A program made the position numbers and the translations under genes. 64,000 nt of DNA from Aestuariibaculum suncheonense. Its GTDB lineage: Bacteria > Bacteroidota > Bacteroidia > Flavobacteriales > Flavobacteriaceae. Below the pieces are notes generated by a model. The model was not told where the DNA came from. It saw only the letters and a list, made by a program, of their open reading frames with translations, and did not search any database. Every line of letters starts with the position of its first letter. Within the stretch, counting starts at the first letter, position 1. The stretch spans positions 62,001-126,000 of the forward strand of contig NZ_JACVXC010000003.1 of the NCBI RefSeq assembly GCF_014596935.1, given 5' to 3'. Below, piece after piece: positions 16,122-24,415 of this stretch.

Positions 16122-16907
16122 ATGAATCAACCACTTGCATACGTTCATCCGGGTGCTAAAATCGCAAAAAATGTTGTAATCGAGCCGTTTACAACTATTC
16201 ATAATAATGTAATTATTGGAGAAGGAACCTGGATAGGAAGTAATGTAACCATTATGGAAGGTGCTCGCATCGGGAAGAATTGTAATATTTTTCCAGGTGC
16301 TGTAATTTCAGCCGTTCCACAGGATTTAAAATATAACGACGAAGAAACCACTGTTGAGATAGGTGACAATGTAACCATTAGAGAATGTGTTACCATCAAC
16401 CGCGGGACCACTGATAGAATGAAAACCGTAATTGGTAATAATTGTTTAATCATGGCTTACTGTCATATCGCTCACGACTGTGTTGTGGGTGATAACTGTA
16501 TATTTTCTAACAACAGTACCTTGGCAGGTCATATTACAGTTGGGAATTATGTGGTATTAGCTGGTATGGCTGCGGTGCATCAATTTGTTTCTATTGGAAA
16601 TCACGCCTTTGTTACAGGAGGGTCGTTAGTTCGTAAAGATGTGCCTCCGTTTGTTAAGGCAGCGAGAGAGCCGTTATCTTATGTAGGGATTAACTCGGTA
16701 GGATTAAGACGTCGTGGTTTTTCAACAGATAAAATAAGAGAAATACAAGATATTTACAGGATACTTTATCAAAAGAATTACAATAACACTCAGGCTGCAG
16801 AAATTATTGAAGCTGAAATGGAAGCCACACCAGAGCGTGATGAAATCCTTCAGTTTATTAAAGATTCTCAACGTGGTATTATGAAAGGATACTTTAAAGC
16901 AAATTAA
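16122..16907 (+). CDS. lpxA: Acyl-ACP-UDP-N-acetylglucosamine O-acyltransferase LpxA
   Basis: First acylation of lipid A synthesis, reversible transfer of a 3-hydroxyacyl chain to UDP-GlcNAc. The 261 residues match the family (E. coli 262). A hexapeptide beta-helix spans about 1-190 with IGxx repeats, followed by a helical C-terminal domain. The catalytic His is H118 in YCHIAHDC, with H115 also present as in E. coli LpxA. GMAAVHQFVSIG near residues 147-158 and the SYVGINSVGLRRRGF segment are typical. It lies in the order lpxD, lpxC-fabZ, lpxA, and is followed 32 bases later by efp. Confidence 0.97.
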   Translation: MNQPLAYVHPGAKIAKNVVIEPFTTIHNNVIIGEGTWIGSNVTIMEGARIGKNCNIFPGAVISAVPQDLKYNDEETTVEIGDNVTIRECVTINRGTTDRMKTVIGNNCLIMAYCHIAHDCVVGDNCIFSNNSTLAGHITVGNYVVLAGMAAVHQFVSIGNHAFVTGGSLVRKDVPPFVKAAREPLSYVGINSVGLRRRGFSTDKIREIQDIYRILYQKNYNNTQAAEIIEAEMEATPERDEILQFIKDSQRGIMKGYFKAN

Positions 16908-16939
16908 AATTTATAAATCAATTATTAGATACATATATT

Positions 16940-17509
16940 ATGGCGGTAACAACTAGCGATATTAGAAACGGATTATGTTTAAGATTCAATAACGATATCT
17001 ATAAAATCATAGAGTTTTTACATGTAAAACCAGGAAAAGGTCCTGCTTTCGTAAGAACAAAATTAAAAAGTGTAACAACAGGAAAGGTGTTAGATAATAC
17101 CTTTTCGGCAGGACATAAGTTAGAGGATGTGCGTGTTGAAACCCATAAATTCCAGTTTTTATATAATGATGGAGAGTATTATCACTTCATGAATACTGAA
17201 GATTATTCTCAAATTCAATTATCTGAAGCTGCTTTAGATAATCCAGGTTTAATGAAAGAAGGTGAAGTTGTAACGGTTATGATTAATGCTGAAGACAATA
17301 TGCCGCTTTCTGTTGAAATGCCTGCAAGTGTTATTTTAGAAGTTACAGCTACAGAACCTGGAGTTAAAGGAAATACAGCAACTAACGCTACAAAACCAGC
17401 TACTGTTGAAACTGGAGCAATTGTAAACGTGCCTTTATTCATCAACGAAGGCGATAAAATTAAAGTTGAGACTGAAAAAGGAACTTACAAGGAACGCGTA
17501 AAAGAATAA
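16940..17509 (+). CDS. efp: Elongation factor P
   Basis: Translation factor that relieves ribosome stalling at polyproline. Its 189 residues fold into the three OB-like domains of EF-P. The domain I loop that enters the peptidyl-transferase centre reads VKPGKGPAFVR (about residues 30-40), with the modifiable Lys in KPGKG present. The C-terminal signature GDKIKVETEKGTYKERV is intact. Neither modification enzyme (EpmA/B or EarP) is in the window. It sits between lpxA and the second lpxD, only six bases from the latter, a common Bacteroidota arrangement. Confidence 0.97.
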   Translation: MAVTTSDIRNGLCLRFNNDIYKIIEFLHVKPGKGPAFVRTKLKSVTTGKVLDNTFSAGHKLEDVRVETHKFQFLYNDGEYYHFMNTEDYSQIQLSEAALDNPGLMKEGEVVTVMINAEDNMPLSVEMPASVILEVTATEPGVKGNTATNATKPATVETGAIVNVPLFINEGDKIKVETEKGTYKERVKE

Positions 17510-17515
17510 TTTCAG

Positions 17516-18454
17516 TTGAAATTTCCAAAACCACATACTTTAAAGCAAATTGCGCAATTAATCGATTGTGAATTTGTTGGGGATGAAAATTTTCCTGTTT
17601 TAGGAATGAATGAAATACATGTTGTCGAGCCTGGCGATATTGTATTTGTTGATCATCCAAAATATTATGATAAAGCTTTAAATTCAGCTGCAACTATTGT
17701 TTTAATTAACAAAGAAGTTGAATGTCCTGAAGGCAAAGCTTTGTTGGTAAGCGACGATCCTTTTAGAGATTTCAATAAAATTACTAATCATTTTAAGCCT
17801 TTTAAAGCTTCAAATGCTCAAGTTTCAGATTCAGCTCAAATAGGAGAGGGAACTGTTATTCAGCCAAACTGTTTTATCGGTCACAATGTAGTTATTGGTA
17901 AAAACTGCGTCATTCATTCGAATGTAAGCATTTATGATGATGCTATTATTGGTGATAACGTTACCATTCATGCCAACACGGTTTTGGGTGCTAATGCATT
18001 CTACTATAAAAAGCGCCCTGAAGGGTTTGATCGTTTAAAATCTAGTGGTCGTGTAATTATTCAAGATAACGTTGATATTGGGGCATCTTGCACCATAGAT
18101 AGAGGCGTTACTGGAAACACAATCATTGGAGAAGGTTCTAAATTGGATAACCTGATTCAAATAGGTCATGATACTGTTGTTGGTAAAAAATGCTTGATTG
18201 CGTCACAGGCAGGTATTGCAGGATGTGTTATAATAGAAGACGAAGCCACTATTTGGGGACAGGTGGGGTGTGCTAGCGGCATTACAATTGGAGCTAAGGC
18301 TGTAGTTCATGCACAATCGGGAATTAGTAAATCTTTACAAGGAGGTAAAACCTATTGGGGAACTCCGGCTCAGGAAGCTAAGGAACACCTAAAAGGCTTG
18401 GCTTTAGTAAAGCAAATCCCTAAAATTTTAGAAGAATTAAAATCTAAAAAATAA
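17516..18454 (+). CDS. LpxD paralogue (second UDP-3-O-acylglucosamine N-acyltransferase-like protein)
   Basis: A 312-residue hexapeptide acyltransferase with the LpxD N-terminal domain (to about residue 100) and beta-helix. The catalytic His is kept as H218 in LIQIGHDTVVG. The motif that reads GADGFGYAP in canonical LpxD is replaced here by GANAFYYKKRPEG (about 158-170), which suggests a different acyl donor or acceptor. The start is TTG at 17516, six bases after the efp stop; it gives the natural MKFPKP opening and no ATG is close by. Such second copies next to efp and sucD are usual in flavobacteria and are often annotated simply as LpxD. It may add another chain length or have a separate role. 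Confidence 0.85.
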   Translation: MKFPKPHTLKQIAQLIDCEFVGDENFPVLGMNEIHVVEPGDIVFVDHPKYYDKALNSAATIVLINKEVECPEGKALLVSDDPFRDFNKITNHFKPFKASNAQVSDSAQIGEGTVIQPNCFIGHNVVIGKNCVIHSNVSIYDDAIIGDNVTIHANTVLGANAFYYKKRPEGFDRLKSSGRVIIQDNVDIGASCTIDRGVTGNTIIGEGSKLDNLIQIGHDTVVGKKCLIASQAGIAGCVIIEDEATIWGQVGCASGITIGAKAVVHAQSGISKSLQGGKTYWGTPAQEAKEHLKGLALVKQIPKILEELKSKK

Positions 18455-18462
18455 ATCAAAAA

Positions 18463-18505
18463 TGCTGCCCAAAGTATATTCAAAAAAAGTATTTTTGTGC
18501 AGCTT
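18463..18505 (+). promoter_or_regulatory. Imperfect hairpin and candidate -7 box before sucD
   Basis: GCTGC at 18463-18467 and GCAGC further on can form an imperfect stem with CAAA/TTTG extensions, but no strong T-run follows, so it is at best a weak terminator. The 3' arm contains TATTTTTG (18490-18497), which fits TAnnTTTG and could start sucD transcription 31 bases before its ATG. The two readings are not exclusive. Confidence 0.35.
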
Positions 18506-18527
18506 TATTTAAAATAATAATAAAAAA

Positions 18528-19400
18528 ATGAGTGTTTTAGTAAACAAAGATTCAAAAATAATAGTTCAAGGGTTTACTGGAAGTGAAGGTACTTTCCACG
18601 CTAGCCAAATGATTGAATACGGAACTAATGTAGTAGGTGGTGTAACTCCTGGTAAAGGAGGACAAACACACTTAGATAAACCTGTTTTTAATACAGTTAA
18701 AGATGCTGTGGATCAAGTAGGTGCTGATACTACTATTATTTTTGTACCGCCAGCTTTTGCTGCCGATGCGATTATGGAAGCTGCTGATGCAGGTATTAAA
18801 GTAATCATTACAATTACTGAAGGGATTCCTGTTGCAGACATGATTACGGCATCAAACTATATTAAAGATAAAGACTGTCGTTTAATTGGTCCTAACTGTC
18901 CAGGTGTAATTACTCCGGGAGAAGCTAAAGTTGGTATCATGCCAGGATTTGTATTTAAGCAAGGTAAAGTAGGTATTGTTTCTAAATCAGGTACATTAAC
19001 TTATGAAGCTGCTGATCAGGTTGGAAAACAAGGATTAGGTATTACTACAGCTATTGGAATTGGTGGAGATCCAATTATTGGAACGACTACTAAAGAAGCG
19101 GTTGAGTTATTAATCAACGATCCTGCTACAGAAGCGGTGGTTATGATTGGTGAAATTGGTGGTCAGTTAGAAGCTGATGCTGCCAAATGGTATAAAGAAA
19201 GCGGAAGTAAAAAACCTATCATCGGATTTATAGCTGGTGAAACTGCTCCGGCAGGACGCACAATGGGTCACGCTGGTGCTATTGTAGGCGGTAGTGATGA
19301 TACAGCTCAGGCTAAAAAGAAAATCATGAGAGAATGTGGAATTCACGTAGTGGATTCTCCAGCTGAAATCGGAAAGAAAGTTGCTGAAGTTTTAGGATAA
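18528..19400 (+). CDS. sucD: Succinate-CoA ligase, alpha subunit
   Basis: ADP/GDP-forming succinyl-CoA synthetase alpha chain of the TCA cycle, which carries the phosphohistidine. Of 290 residues, the CoA-binding Rossmann part includes [12 protein letters not shown] (13-24) and GGVTPGKGG (37-45), GPNCPGV lies at 121-127, and the phosphorylated H248 is in [11 protein letters not shown]. All are intact and the length is normal. The beta subunit gene sucC is not in the window, which is common in Bacteroidota where the two are unlinked. A strong terminator follows at 19419-19449. Confidence 0.97.
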   Translation: MSVLVNKDSKIIVQGFTGSEGTFHASQMIEYGTNVVGGVTPGKGGQTHLDKPVFNTVKDAVDQVGADTTIIFVPPAFAADAIMEAADAGIKVIITITEGIPVADMITASNYIKDKDCRLIGPNCPGVITPGEAKVGIMPGFVFKQGKVGIVSKSGTLTYEAADQVGKQGLGITTAIGIGGDPIIGTTTKEAVELLINDPATEAVVMIGEIGGQLEADAAKWYKESGSKKPIIGFIAGETAPAGRTMGHAGAIVGGSDDTAQAKKKIMRECGIHVVDSPAEIGKKVAEVLG

Positions 19401-19418
19401 TCTCTCTAAACATATCTG

Positions 19419-19449
19419 AAAAACCTCGCAATAATTTGTGAGGTTTTTT
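19419..19449 (+). terminator. Intrinsic terminator after sucD
   Basis: A 12-bp stem (AAAAACCTCGCA at 19419-19430 against TGTGAGGTTTTT at 19437-19448, one G-U pair), six-base loop and T-run. Confidence 0.9.
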
Positions 19450-19450
19450 A

Positions 19451-19479
19451 TTTGTTGCAACTTGTATTTGTTATATTTG
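19451..19479 (+). promoter_or_regulatory. Promoter of fabG (TTTG, 17 bases, TATATTTG)
   Basis: TATATTTG at 19472-19479 matches the Bacteroidota -7 box exactly; TTTG at 19451-19454 lies 17 bases upstream. It sits directly after the sucD terminator and gives a 5' leader of about 70 bases. Confidence 0.65.
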
Positions 19480-19554
19480 AATTAAGGAAATATCCAATAG
19501 AAATGCATAGCTCGTAATTTTAGAGTTATGATGACATAAAATTAAAGTAATCAC

Positions 19555-20301
19555 ATGAAATTATTAGAAGGTAAAACGGCCATTATCACTGGAGCTAGTA
19601 GAGGTATTGGTAGAGGTATCGCACAAGTTTTTGCTGCTCAAGGTGCTAATATAGCGTTTACGTACAGCTCGTCAGTAGAAGCGGCTAACGAACTTGAAAA
19701 AGAATTAATCGCTTTGGGAGTAAAAGCTAAAGGCTATAAAAGTAACGCTGCGAGTTTTGATGAAGCTCAAAAATTAGCTGATGACGTAGCTGCAGAATTT
19801 GGTAGTATTGATGTATTAGTAAACAACGCCGGTATTACTAAAGATAATTTATTAATGCGTATTACAGAAGAAGATTTCGATACAGTAATCGAAGTAAACT
19901 TAAAATCTGTATTCAACATGACTAAAGCAGTACAACGCACCATGCTTAAACAACGTAAAGGTTCTATCATTAATATGAGTTCTGTTGTTGGAGTTAAAGG
20001 TAATGCTGGGCAAACGAATTATGCAGCTTCAAAAGCTGGTATCATTGGTTTCTCTAAATCTGTTGCTTTAGAATTAGGATCAAGAAACATTCGAAGTAAC
20101 GTTGTTGCTCCAGGTTTCATTGAAACCGAAATGACTGCTAAATTAGATGAAGAAGTCGTTAAAGGCTGGAGAGCCGGTATTCCATTAAAACGTGGTGGAA
20201 CCCCTGAAGATGTAGCTAACGTATGTGTGTTCTTAGCGTCTGATATGAGTGCTTATGTAACAGGGCAAACGTTAAACGTAGATGGTGGAATGTTAACCTA
20301 A
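19555..20301 (+). CDS. fabG: 3-oxoacyl-ACP reductase
   Basis: NADPH-dependent short-chain dehydrogenase that reduces 3-oxoacyl-ACP in fatty-acid elongation. The 248 residues show the cofactor motif GASRGIG (13-19), NNAG (90-93), the catalytic Ser near 142-143 in INMSSVVG, and Y156/K160 in NYAASK. The C-terminal GQTLNVDGG is typical. It has its own promoter and no terminator of its own before the next gene; the best terminator is inside that gene (20431-20473). Confidence 0.95.
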   Translation: MKLLEGKTAIITGASRGIGRGIAQVFAAQGANIAFTYSSSVEAANELEKELIALGVKAKGYKSNAASFDEAQKLADDVAAEFGSIDVLVNNAGITKDNLLMRITEEDFDTVIEVNLKSVFNMTKAVQRTMLKQRKGSIINMSSVVGVKGNAGQTNYAASKAGIIGFSKSVALELGSRNIRSNVVAPGFIETEMTAKLDEEVVKGWRAGIPLKRGGTPEDVANVCVFLASDMSAYVTGQTLNVDGGMLT

Positions 20302-20353
20302 TTTTCCATTTTCGCTAAAGCGGAAATCTCACTTTTAAACTTTATGTAAATTA

Positions 20354-22387
20354 ATGAGTTCTGAAACTCTGGTATACATCATAATTTCTGGAATAGCTGC
20401 TTTATTTATAGCGGGATTTCAGTATTATAAAAACAAAAAAAGCATGTCTAAATTAAACATGCTTTTTTTGTTTCTACGTTTTACTACGGTATTCTCGGTT
20501 TTATTACTGCTTATTAATCCGAAATTTGAACAGGTTGTGTTGACTGTAGAGAAGCCAAATCTGGTTTTGGCTGTCGATAATTCAGCTTCGGTATCTTATT
20601 TAAAACACGATGAAGAAACGGTTGTACTTTTAAATCAATTAACATCAAACAAACAATTACAAGACAAGTTTGATTTAAGTGTTTATACGTTCGGGAATCA
20701 TTTGAATCCTTCAGATTCGCTTTCATTTTCAGAACAGGAAACCAACATTAATCAGGCGTTTTCACAACTTTCTCAAATTTATAAGCAAAGTGTAGCGCCA
20801 ACACTACTTATAACCGATGGTAATCAAACCTATGGTAATAATTATGAATTCGCTTACAACGATTACAAACAGCCTATTTACCCAATAATTTTAGGCGATA
20901 CAGTAACCTATACTGATTTAAAAATTCAACAACTTAACGTTAATAAATACGCCTATTTAAAAAATAAATTCCCTATTGAAACCATTGTGGTTTGCAACGG
21001 AAATGGTTCAGTGAAATCTCAATTTACAGTTACGCTTGGTAATACTGTAGTCTATTCTGAAACTGTGAATTTTTCAAAAGAGAAGAATTCTAAAATTATC
21101 AATTTCACTTTACCAGCGAATCAAGTAGGAGTTCAGATTTATAAAGCAACTCTAACACCTTTGGATTCTGAAAAAAACATTATCAATAACTCTAAAAATT
21201 TTGCGGTAGAAGTTATTGATCAAAAAACAAAAGTCGCCATTGTAAGCGATATAATGCATCCGGATTTAGGTGCACTAAAAAAGAGCATCGAAAGTAATGA
21301 GCAACGTTCGGTATCTTTCTTTAATTCAAAATCAATTTTAAATCAAATGAATGATTTTCAATTAATTATATTATATCAGCCAAATAATAAGTTTAAAGAA
21401 TTAATTCAAAAATTAGATGACGACAATAAAAACCGATTTGTTATTGTTGGTCCTAAAACCGATGTAGAATTTTTGAACAACAATACTAAAATTTATGAAT
21501 TTGAAGTGACTTATAATACGGAAAACTATCAAGCTGCTTTAGATAAAAATTATACACCGTTTTTAGTTAACGATATTGATTTTAAATCATTTCCACCGCT
21601 ATATTCTTATTACAGTTCTTTAATTCCGTTGGTGCCATTCGAAACAATTTTAAGTAAAACGTTAAATGGTATTGAAGTAGGAGAACCGCTGTTAGGAACC
21701 TTTGAAACGCAAGGTAGGCGAGAAGCTTTACTGTTAGGGGAAAACATCTGGCAATGGCGTGCACAAAGTTACATCGAGTCAAAATCCTTTAACGAATTCG
21801 ATAATTTCATTAATAAACTCATTCAGTATTTAGCGTCCAATAAATTAAAAAGCCGATTAAACATTGAACATCAATCGTTTTATAACGGCTCAGGAAATGT
21901 TGTTATTACCGCGGAATATTTTGATAAGAATTACATTTTTGATGAACGTCAAAGTTTAAATATCACAGTAACCGACAAGGTTTCTAATGTATCAAAAACC
22001 TTTCCTTTGATTCTTAAAAATAGTAATTACGAAGTCGACTTAAGTAGCTTGCCACCTTCAGAATATAATTTTACGGTAAAGGCAGAGGAGTCTAATATTT
22101 CTAAATCGGGAACTTTCACGATTCTTGAATACAATGTTGAGCAGCAATTTTTAAACGCCGATGTAACAAAACTGGAGCATTTGGCTACTAAAAGTTCAGG
22201 AAAGGCTTATTTTATAAATGATACCAATACTCTAATTAATGACTTACTTAACGATAATCGTTTTACCGCGATTCAGAAAAGCCATAAAAATAGCTTACCT
22301 TTAATAGATTGGAAGTATCTATTAATTATAATTGCCCTTAGCTTGAGTGCTGAGTGGTTTTTAAGAAAATATAACGGATTAATTTAA
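20354..22387 (+). CDS. VWA-like domain membrane protein
   Basis: A 677-residue integral membrane protein of a type common in Bacteroidota; exact function unknown. Two N-terminal helices (about residues 6-23 and 36-56) precede a periplasmic von Willebrand A-like domain starting near 68, with a MIDAS-like DNSAS at 75-79 and LLITDGN near 153. A long extracytoplasmic region of beta structure follows, then one C-terminal helix (about 653-670, WKYLLIIIALSLSAEWF). The topology recalls Bat-type and glutamine-amidotransferase-like membrane proteins. Codons 26-40 contain a strong terminator-like hairpin. It is followed 13 bases later by the SPFH gene. Confidence 0.8.
   Translation: MSSETLVYIIISGIAALFIAGFQYYKNKKSMSKLNMLFLFLRFTTVFSVLLLLINPKFEQVVLTVEKPNLVLAVDNSASVSYLKHDEETVVLLNQLTSNKQLQDKFDLSVYTFGNHLNPSDSLSFSEQETNINQAFSQLSQIYKQSVAPTLLITDGNQTYGNNYEFAYNDYKQPIYPIILGDTVTYTDLKIQQLNVNKYAYLKNKFPIETIVVCNGNGSVKSQFTVTLGNTVVYSETVNFSKEKNSKIINFTLPANQVGVQIYKATLTPLDSEKNIINNSKNFAVEVIDQKTKVAIVSDIMHPDLGALKKSIESNEQRSVSFFNSKSILNQMNDFQLIILYQPNNKFKELIQKLDDDNKNRFVIVGPKTDVEFLNNNTKIYEFEVTYNTENYQAALDKNYTPFLVNDIDFKSFPPLYSYYSSLIPLVPFETILSKTLNGIEVGEPLLGTFETQGRREALLLGENIWQWRAQSYIESKSFNEFDNFINKLIQYLASNKLKSRLNIEHQSFYNGSGNVVITAEYFDKNYIFDERQSLNITVTDKVSNVSKTFPLILKNSNYEVDLSSLPPSEYNFTVKAEESNISKSGTFTILEYNVEQQFLNADVTKLEHLATKSSGKAYFINDTNTLINDLLNDNRFTAIQKSHKNSLPLIDWKYLLIIIALSLSAEWFLRKYNGLI
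20431..20473 (+). terminator. Terminator-like perfect hairpin inside the VWA-protein gene
   Basis: A 17-bp perfect inverted repeat (AAACAAAAAAAGCATGT at 20431-20447, ACATGCTTTTTTTGTTT at 20457-20473) around a nine-base loop, within codons 26-40. Its A7-GCATG...CATGC-T7 form copies the genuine terminators of this window. It probably stops fabG transcripts that are not being translated. Confidence 0.7.
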
Positions 22388-22400
22388 ACTAAATATATAG

Positions 22401-23216
22401 ATGGAAAAATTACCAAAAATTGCATTTCCTGTAATTATTGTTGCAGTAGTTTTAATTGTTTTATTATCAAAATCAGCGGTAACCATAGGTTCTGGTCAAG
22501 CAGGTGTGTTGTATAAAACCTTTGATGGTGGTGTTGTAACCGATGAACCGCCGCTAAATGAGGGATTTCATATTGTAGCCCCTTGGAATAAAGTCTTTAT
22601 TTACGAAGTGCGTCAGCAAGAACAACTAGAAAAAATGAATGTATTATCGTCAAACGGATTGGATATTAAGTTGGAAGCTTCTGTGTGGTTTCAGCCTAAA
22701 TACGATCAGTTAGGAAAACTTCATCAGGAGAAAAGTGAGCAATACATCGACCGTGTTCTTTTGCCAGCTATTCGTTCTGCTGCTCGTAGTGTGGTTGGAC
22801 GTTATACACCTGAGCAGTTATATTCGAGTAAACGTGACGCGATTCAACAGGAAATCTTCGAAGAAACTCAAAAAATTGTTGAAGGTCAATACATTCAGTT
22901 AAATGAAGTGTTGGTGAGAGATGTGACTTTACCACCAACAATTAAAGATGCTATTGAGCGCAAACTTAAACAAGAGCAGGAATCGTTAGAGTACGAATTC
23001 AGATTAGTAACTGCTCAAAAAGAAGCAGAAAAAGTGATTATTGAAGCTCAAGGTAAGGCTGATGCCAATAGAATTTTAAGTGCCTCGTTAACTGATAAAA
23101 TTCTTCAGGATAAAGGTATTGAAGCCACGGTTAAATTATCAGAATCGCCAAACAGTAAAGTGATTGTTATTGGTTCGGGAGATAGCGGTATGCCAATCAT
23201 TCTAGGGAATCAGTAA
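22401..23216 (+). CDS. Prohibitin/SPFH-domain membrane protein
   Basis: A 271-residue protein with an N-terminal membrane anchor (about residues 8-23) and an SPFH/band 7 domain (about 27-200: GQAGVLYKTFDGG, EGFHIVAPWNKV, LEASVWFQP). A charged coiled-coil rich in Glu/Lys/Ala follows (190-235), as in prohibitins and HflC. Such proteins form large membrane rings that scaffold or regulate proteases such as FtsH; no protease gene is adjacent. It is co-directional with and 13 bases after the VWA gene, so probably co-transcribed. No clear terminator follows before the his promoter. Confidence 0.9.
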   Translation: MEKLPKIAFPVIIVAVVLIVLLSKSAVTIGSGQAGVLYKTFDGGVVTDEPPLNEGFHIVAPWNKVFIYEVRQQEQLEKMNVLSSNGLDIKLEASVWFQPKYDQLGKLHQEKSEQYIDRVLLPAIRSAARSVVGRYTPEQLYSSKRDAIQQEIFEETQKIVEGQYIQLNEVLVRDVTLPPTIKDAIERKLKQEQESLEYEFRLVTAQKEAEKVIIEAQGKADANRILSASLTDKILQDKGIEATVKLSESPNSKVIVIGSGDSGMPIILGNQ

Positions 23217-23324
23217 ATTTCAGTTTAGAGATATTTTAGCTATTTCAGTAAATTTTGAATTTTAATTAAATTAAACTTACTTAAACTGGAAAAAGTTAAA
23301 TACTTCAAAAAAAACATCACATAA

Positions 23325-23357
23325 TTTGGAATAATAGGTTTTTATTTTAAATCTTTG
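23325..23357 (+). promoter_or_regulatory. Promoter of the his operon
   Basis: TTTG at 23325-23328, a 21-base spacer, and AATCTTTG at 23350-23357 (one mismatch to TAnnTTTG). Transcription would begin near 23364, about a dozen bases before the leader peptide start. Confidence 0.55.
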
Positions 23358-23376
23358 TGAAACAGAAATAGAAAAA

Positions 23377-23433
23377 ATGACATTTATTCAAGCACATCAT
23401 CATCATTTTCAAATTTGCTCTCAAGCGAAGTGA
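23377..23433 (+). CDS. his operon leader peptide with four consecutive histidines
   Basis: An 18-codon frame, MTFIQAHHHHFQICSQAK then TGA, lying between the his promoter and hisG. Codons 7-10 (23395-23406) are four consecutive CAT His codons. The peptide ends 29 bases before the attenuator terminator. Position, His run, short length and overlap with alternative RNA structures are those of a leader peptide whose translation senses charged tRNA-His. There is no reason to expect a cellular role for the peptide itself. The codon run is directly visible; regulation is inferred. Confidence 0.88.
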   Translation: MTFIQAHHHHFQICSQAK

Positions 23434-23495
23434 AAATGTATTGAATAAATTCAACATATTTTAAAACCCGTTTGAGACAATCAAGCGGGTTTTTT
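23404..23495 (+). promoter_or_regulatory. his attenuator: pause hairpin, antiterminator and intrinsic terminator
   Basis: Terminator: AAAACCCGTTTGA (23463-23475) pairs with TCAAGCGGGTTTT (23481-23493), 13 bp with one G-U, loop GACAA, then T-run to 23495. Antiterminator: CTCAAGCG (23420-23427, end of the leader peptide) pairs with CGTTTGAG (23469-23476), the 5' arm of the terminator; TCAAGCG is an exact copy of the terminator 3' arm. Protector hairpin: CATTTTC (23404-23410) plus TTTGC (23414-23418) pair with GCGAA (23425-23429) plus GAAAATG (23432-23438), hiding the antiterminator. A ribosome stalled on the His codons covers the first arm and frees 23420-23427; one that reaches the stop covers it. 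The three pairings are mutually exclusive in the classical 1:2, 2:3, 3:4 order. Confidence 0.85.
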
Positions 23496-23545
23496 ATTTC
23501 TAAACCAACTAATTGTTTCAAACTCATATAAACCGAAAAGAACTA

Positions 23546-24403
23546 ATGAGTAAATTACGAATTGCAGTACAAAAAGCTGGTCGTTTACACGACGAATCCA
23601 TGGAATTGCTTAAAAATATCGGTATCTCTATCGATAACGGAAAAGATCAATTAAAAGCTTCGGCTAGAAACTTCCCTGTAGAAGTCTTTTATTTGCGAAA
23701 TGGCGACATTCCTCAATATCTTAAAGACGGCGTTGTTGATGCGGCCATTATAGGTGAAAATGTTTTAATTGAAAAAGGCGAAGGCATTGGTATTGCCGAA
23801 AAATTAGGGTTTTCAACCTGTCGTGTATGTATTGCTGTGCCTAAAGCAACGAAATATAACGGACTTACCGATTTGGAAGGAAAACGCATAGCGACATCTT
23901 ACCCGAATACGGTCCAGAAATATCTTGACGAGAAAGGAATTTCAGCAAACATCCACATTATTAACGGCTCGGTGGAAATCGCTCCGAATATTGGGTTAGC
24001 AGAAGCGATTTGCGATATTGTTTCCAGTGGAAGTACACTGTTTAAAAATAATTTAAAAGAGGTTGAAACGCTATTGAAATCTGAAGCTGTTTTAGCGGTT
24101 TCACCTGTTTTAAATCAGGAAAAGCAAGCCATTCTTGAGAAAATTCAATTCAGAATTCAATCTGTTTTAAAAGGAAGAGAATCTAAATACGTTTTACTTA
24201 ACGCGCCAAACGATAAAATTCAGGATATCATTAATGTCTTACCTGGCATGAAAAGTCCAACGGTATTGCCGTTAGCTCAGGAAGGCTGGAGCTCGGTACA
24301 CTCAGTAATCAGTAAAAACGAATTCTGGGATGTTATTGATGAGCTGAAAGCCAAAGGAGCTCAAGGTATTTTAGTTTGTCCGATTGAAAAAATGGTTCTT
24401 TAA
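23546..24403 (+). CDS. hisG: ATP phosphoribosyltransferase
   Basis: First and committed step of histidine synthesis, joining ATP and PRPP. At 285 residues it is the long, self-sufficient form with a C-terminal ACT-like regulatory domain (about residues 215-285), so it should be feedback-inhibited by histidine without HisZ. The GEGIGIAEKLG segment and the PRPP-binding SSGSTLFKNNL near 176-186 are visible. The start is the ATG at 23546 (MSKLRIAVQKAGRL); an in-frame TTG at 23513 would only add an unrelated leader. It is the first enzyme gene of an eight-gene operon controlled by the upstream attenuator. Confidence 0.97.
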   Translation: MSKLRIAVQKAGRLHDESMELLKNIGISIDNGKDQLKASARNFPVEVFYLRNGDIPQYLKDGVVDAAIIGENVLIEKGEGIGIAEKLGFSTCRVCIAVPKATKYNGLTDLEGKRIATSYPNTVQKYLDEKGISANIHIINGSVEIAPNIGLAEAICDIVSSGSTLFKNNLKEVETLLKSEAVLAVSPVLNQEKQAILEKIQFRIQSVLKGRESKYVLLNAPNDKIQDIINVLPGMKSPTVLPLAQEGWSSVHSVISKNEFWDVIDELKAKGAQGILVCPIEKMVL

Positions 24404-24415
24404 TTTTTTGATATT

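Noticed and set aside
23395-23406. Four His codons as a cloning-tag artefact
   Set aside because: They sit in natural his-operon leader context between a promoter and an attenuator, with no vector sequence nearby.
23513-23545. TTG at 23513 as the start of hisG
   Set aside because: It would add 11 residues with no family match; the ATG at 23546 gives the standard SKLRIAVQKAGRL start.
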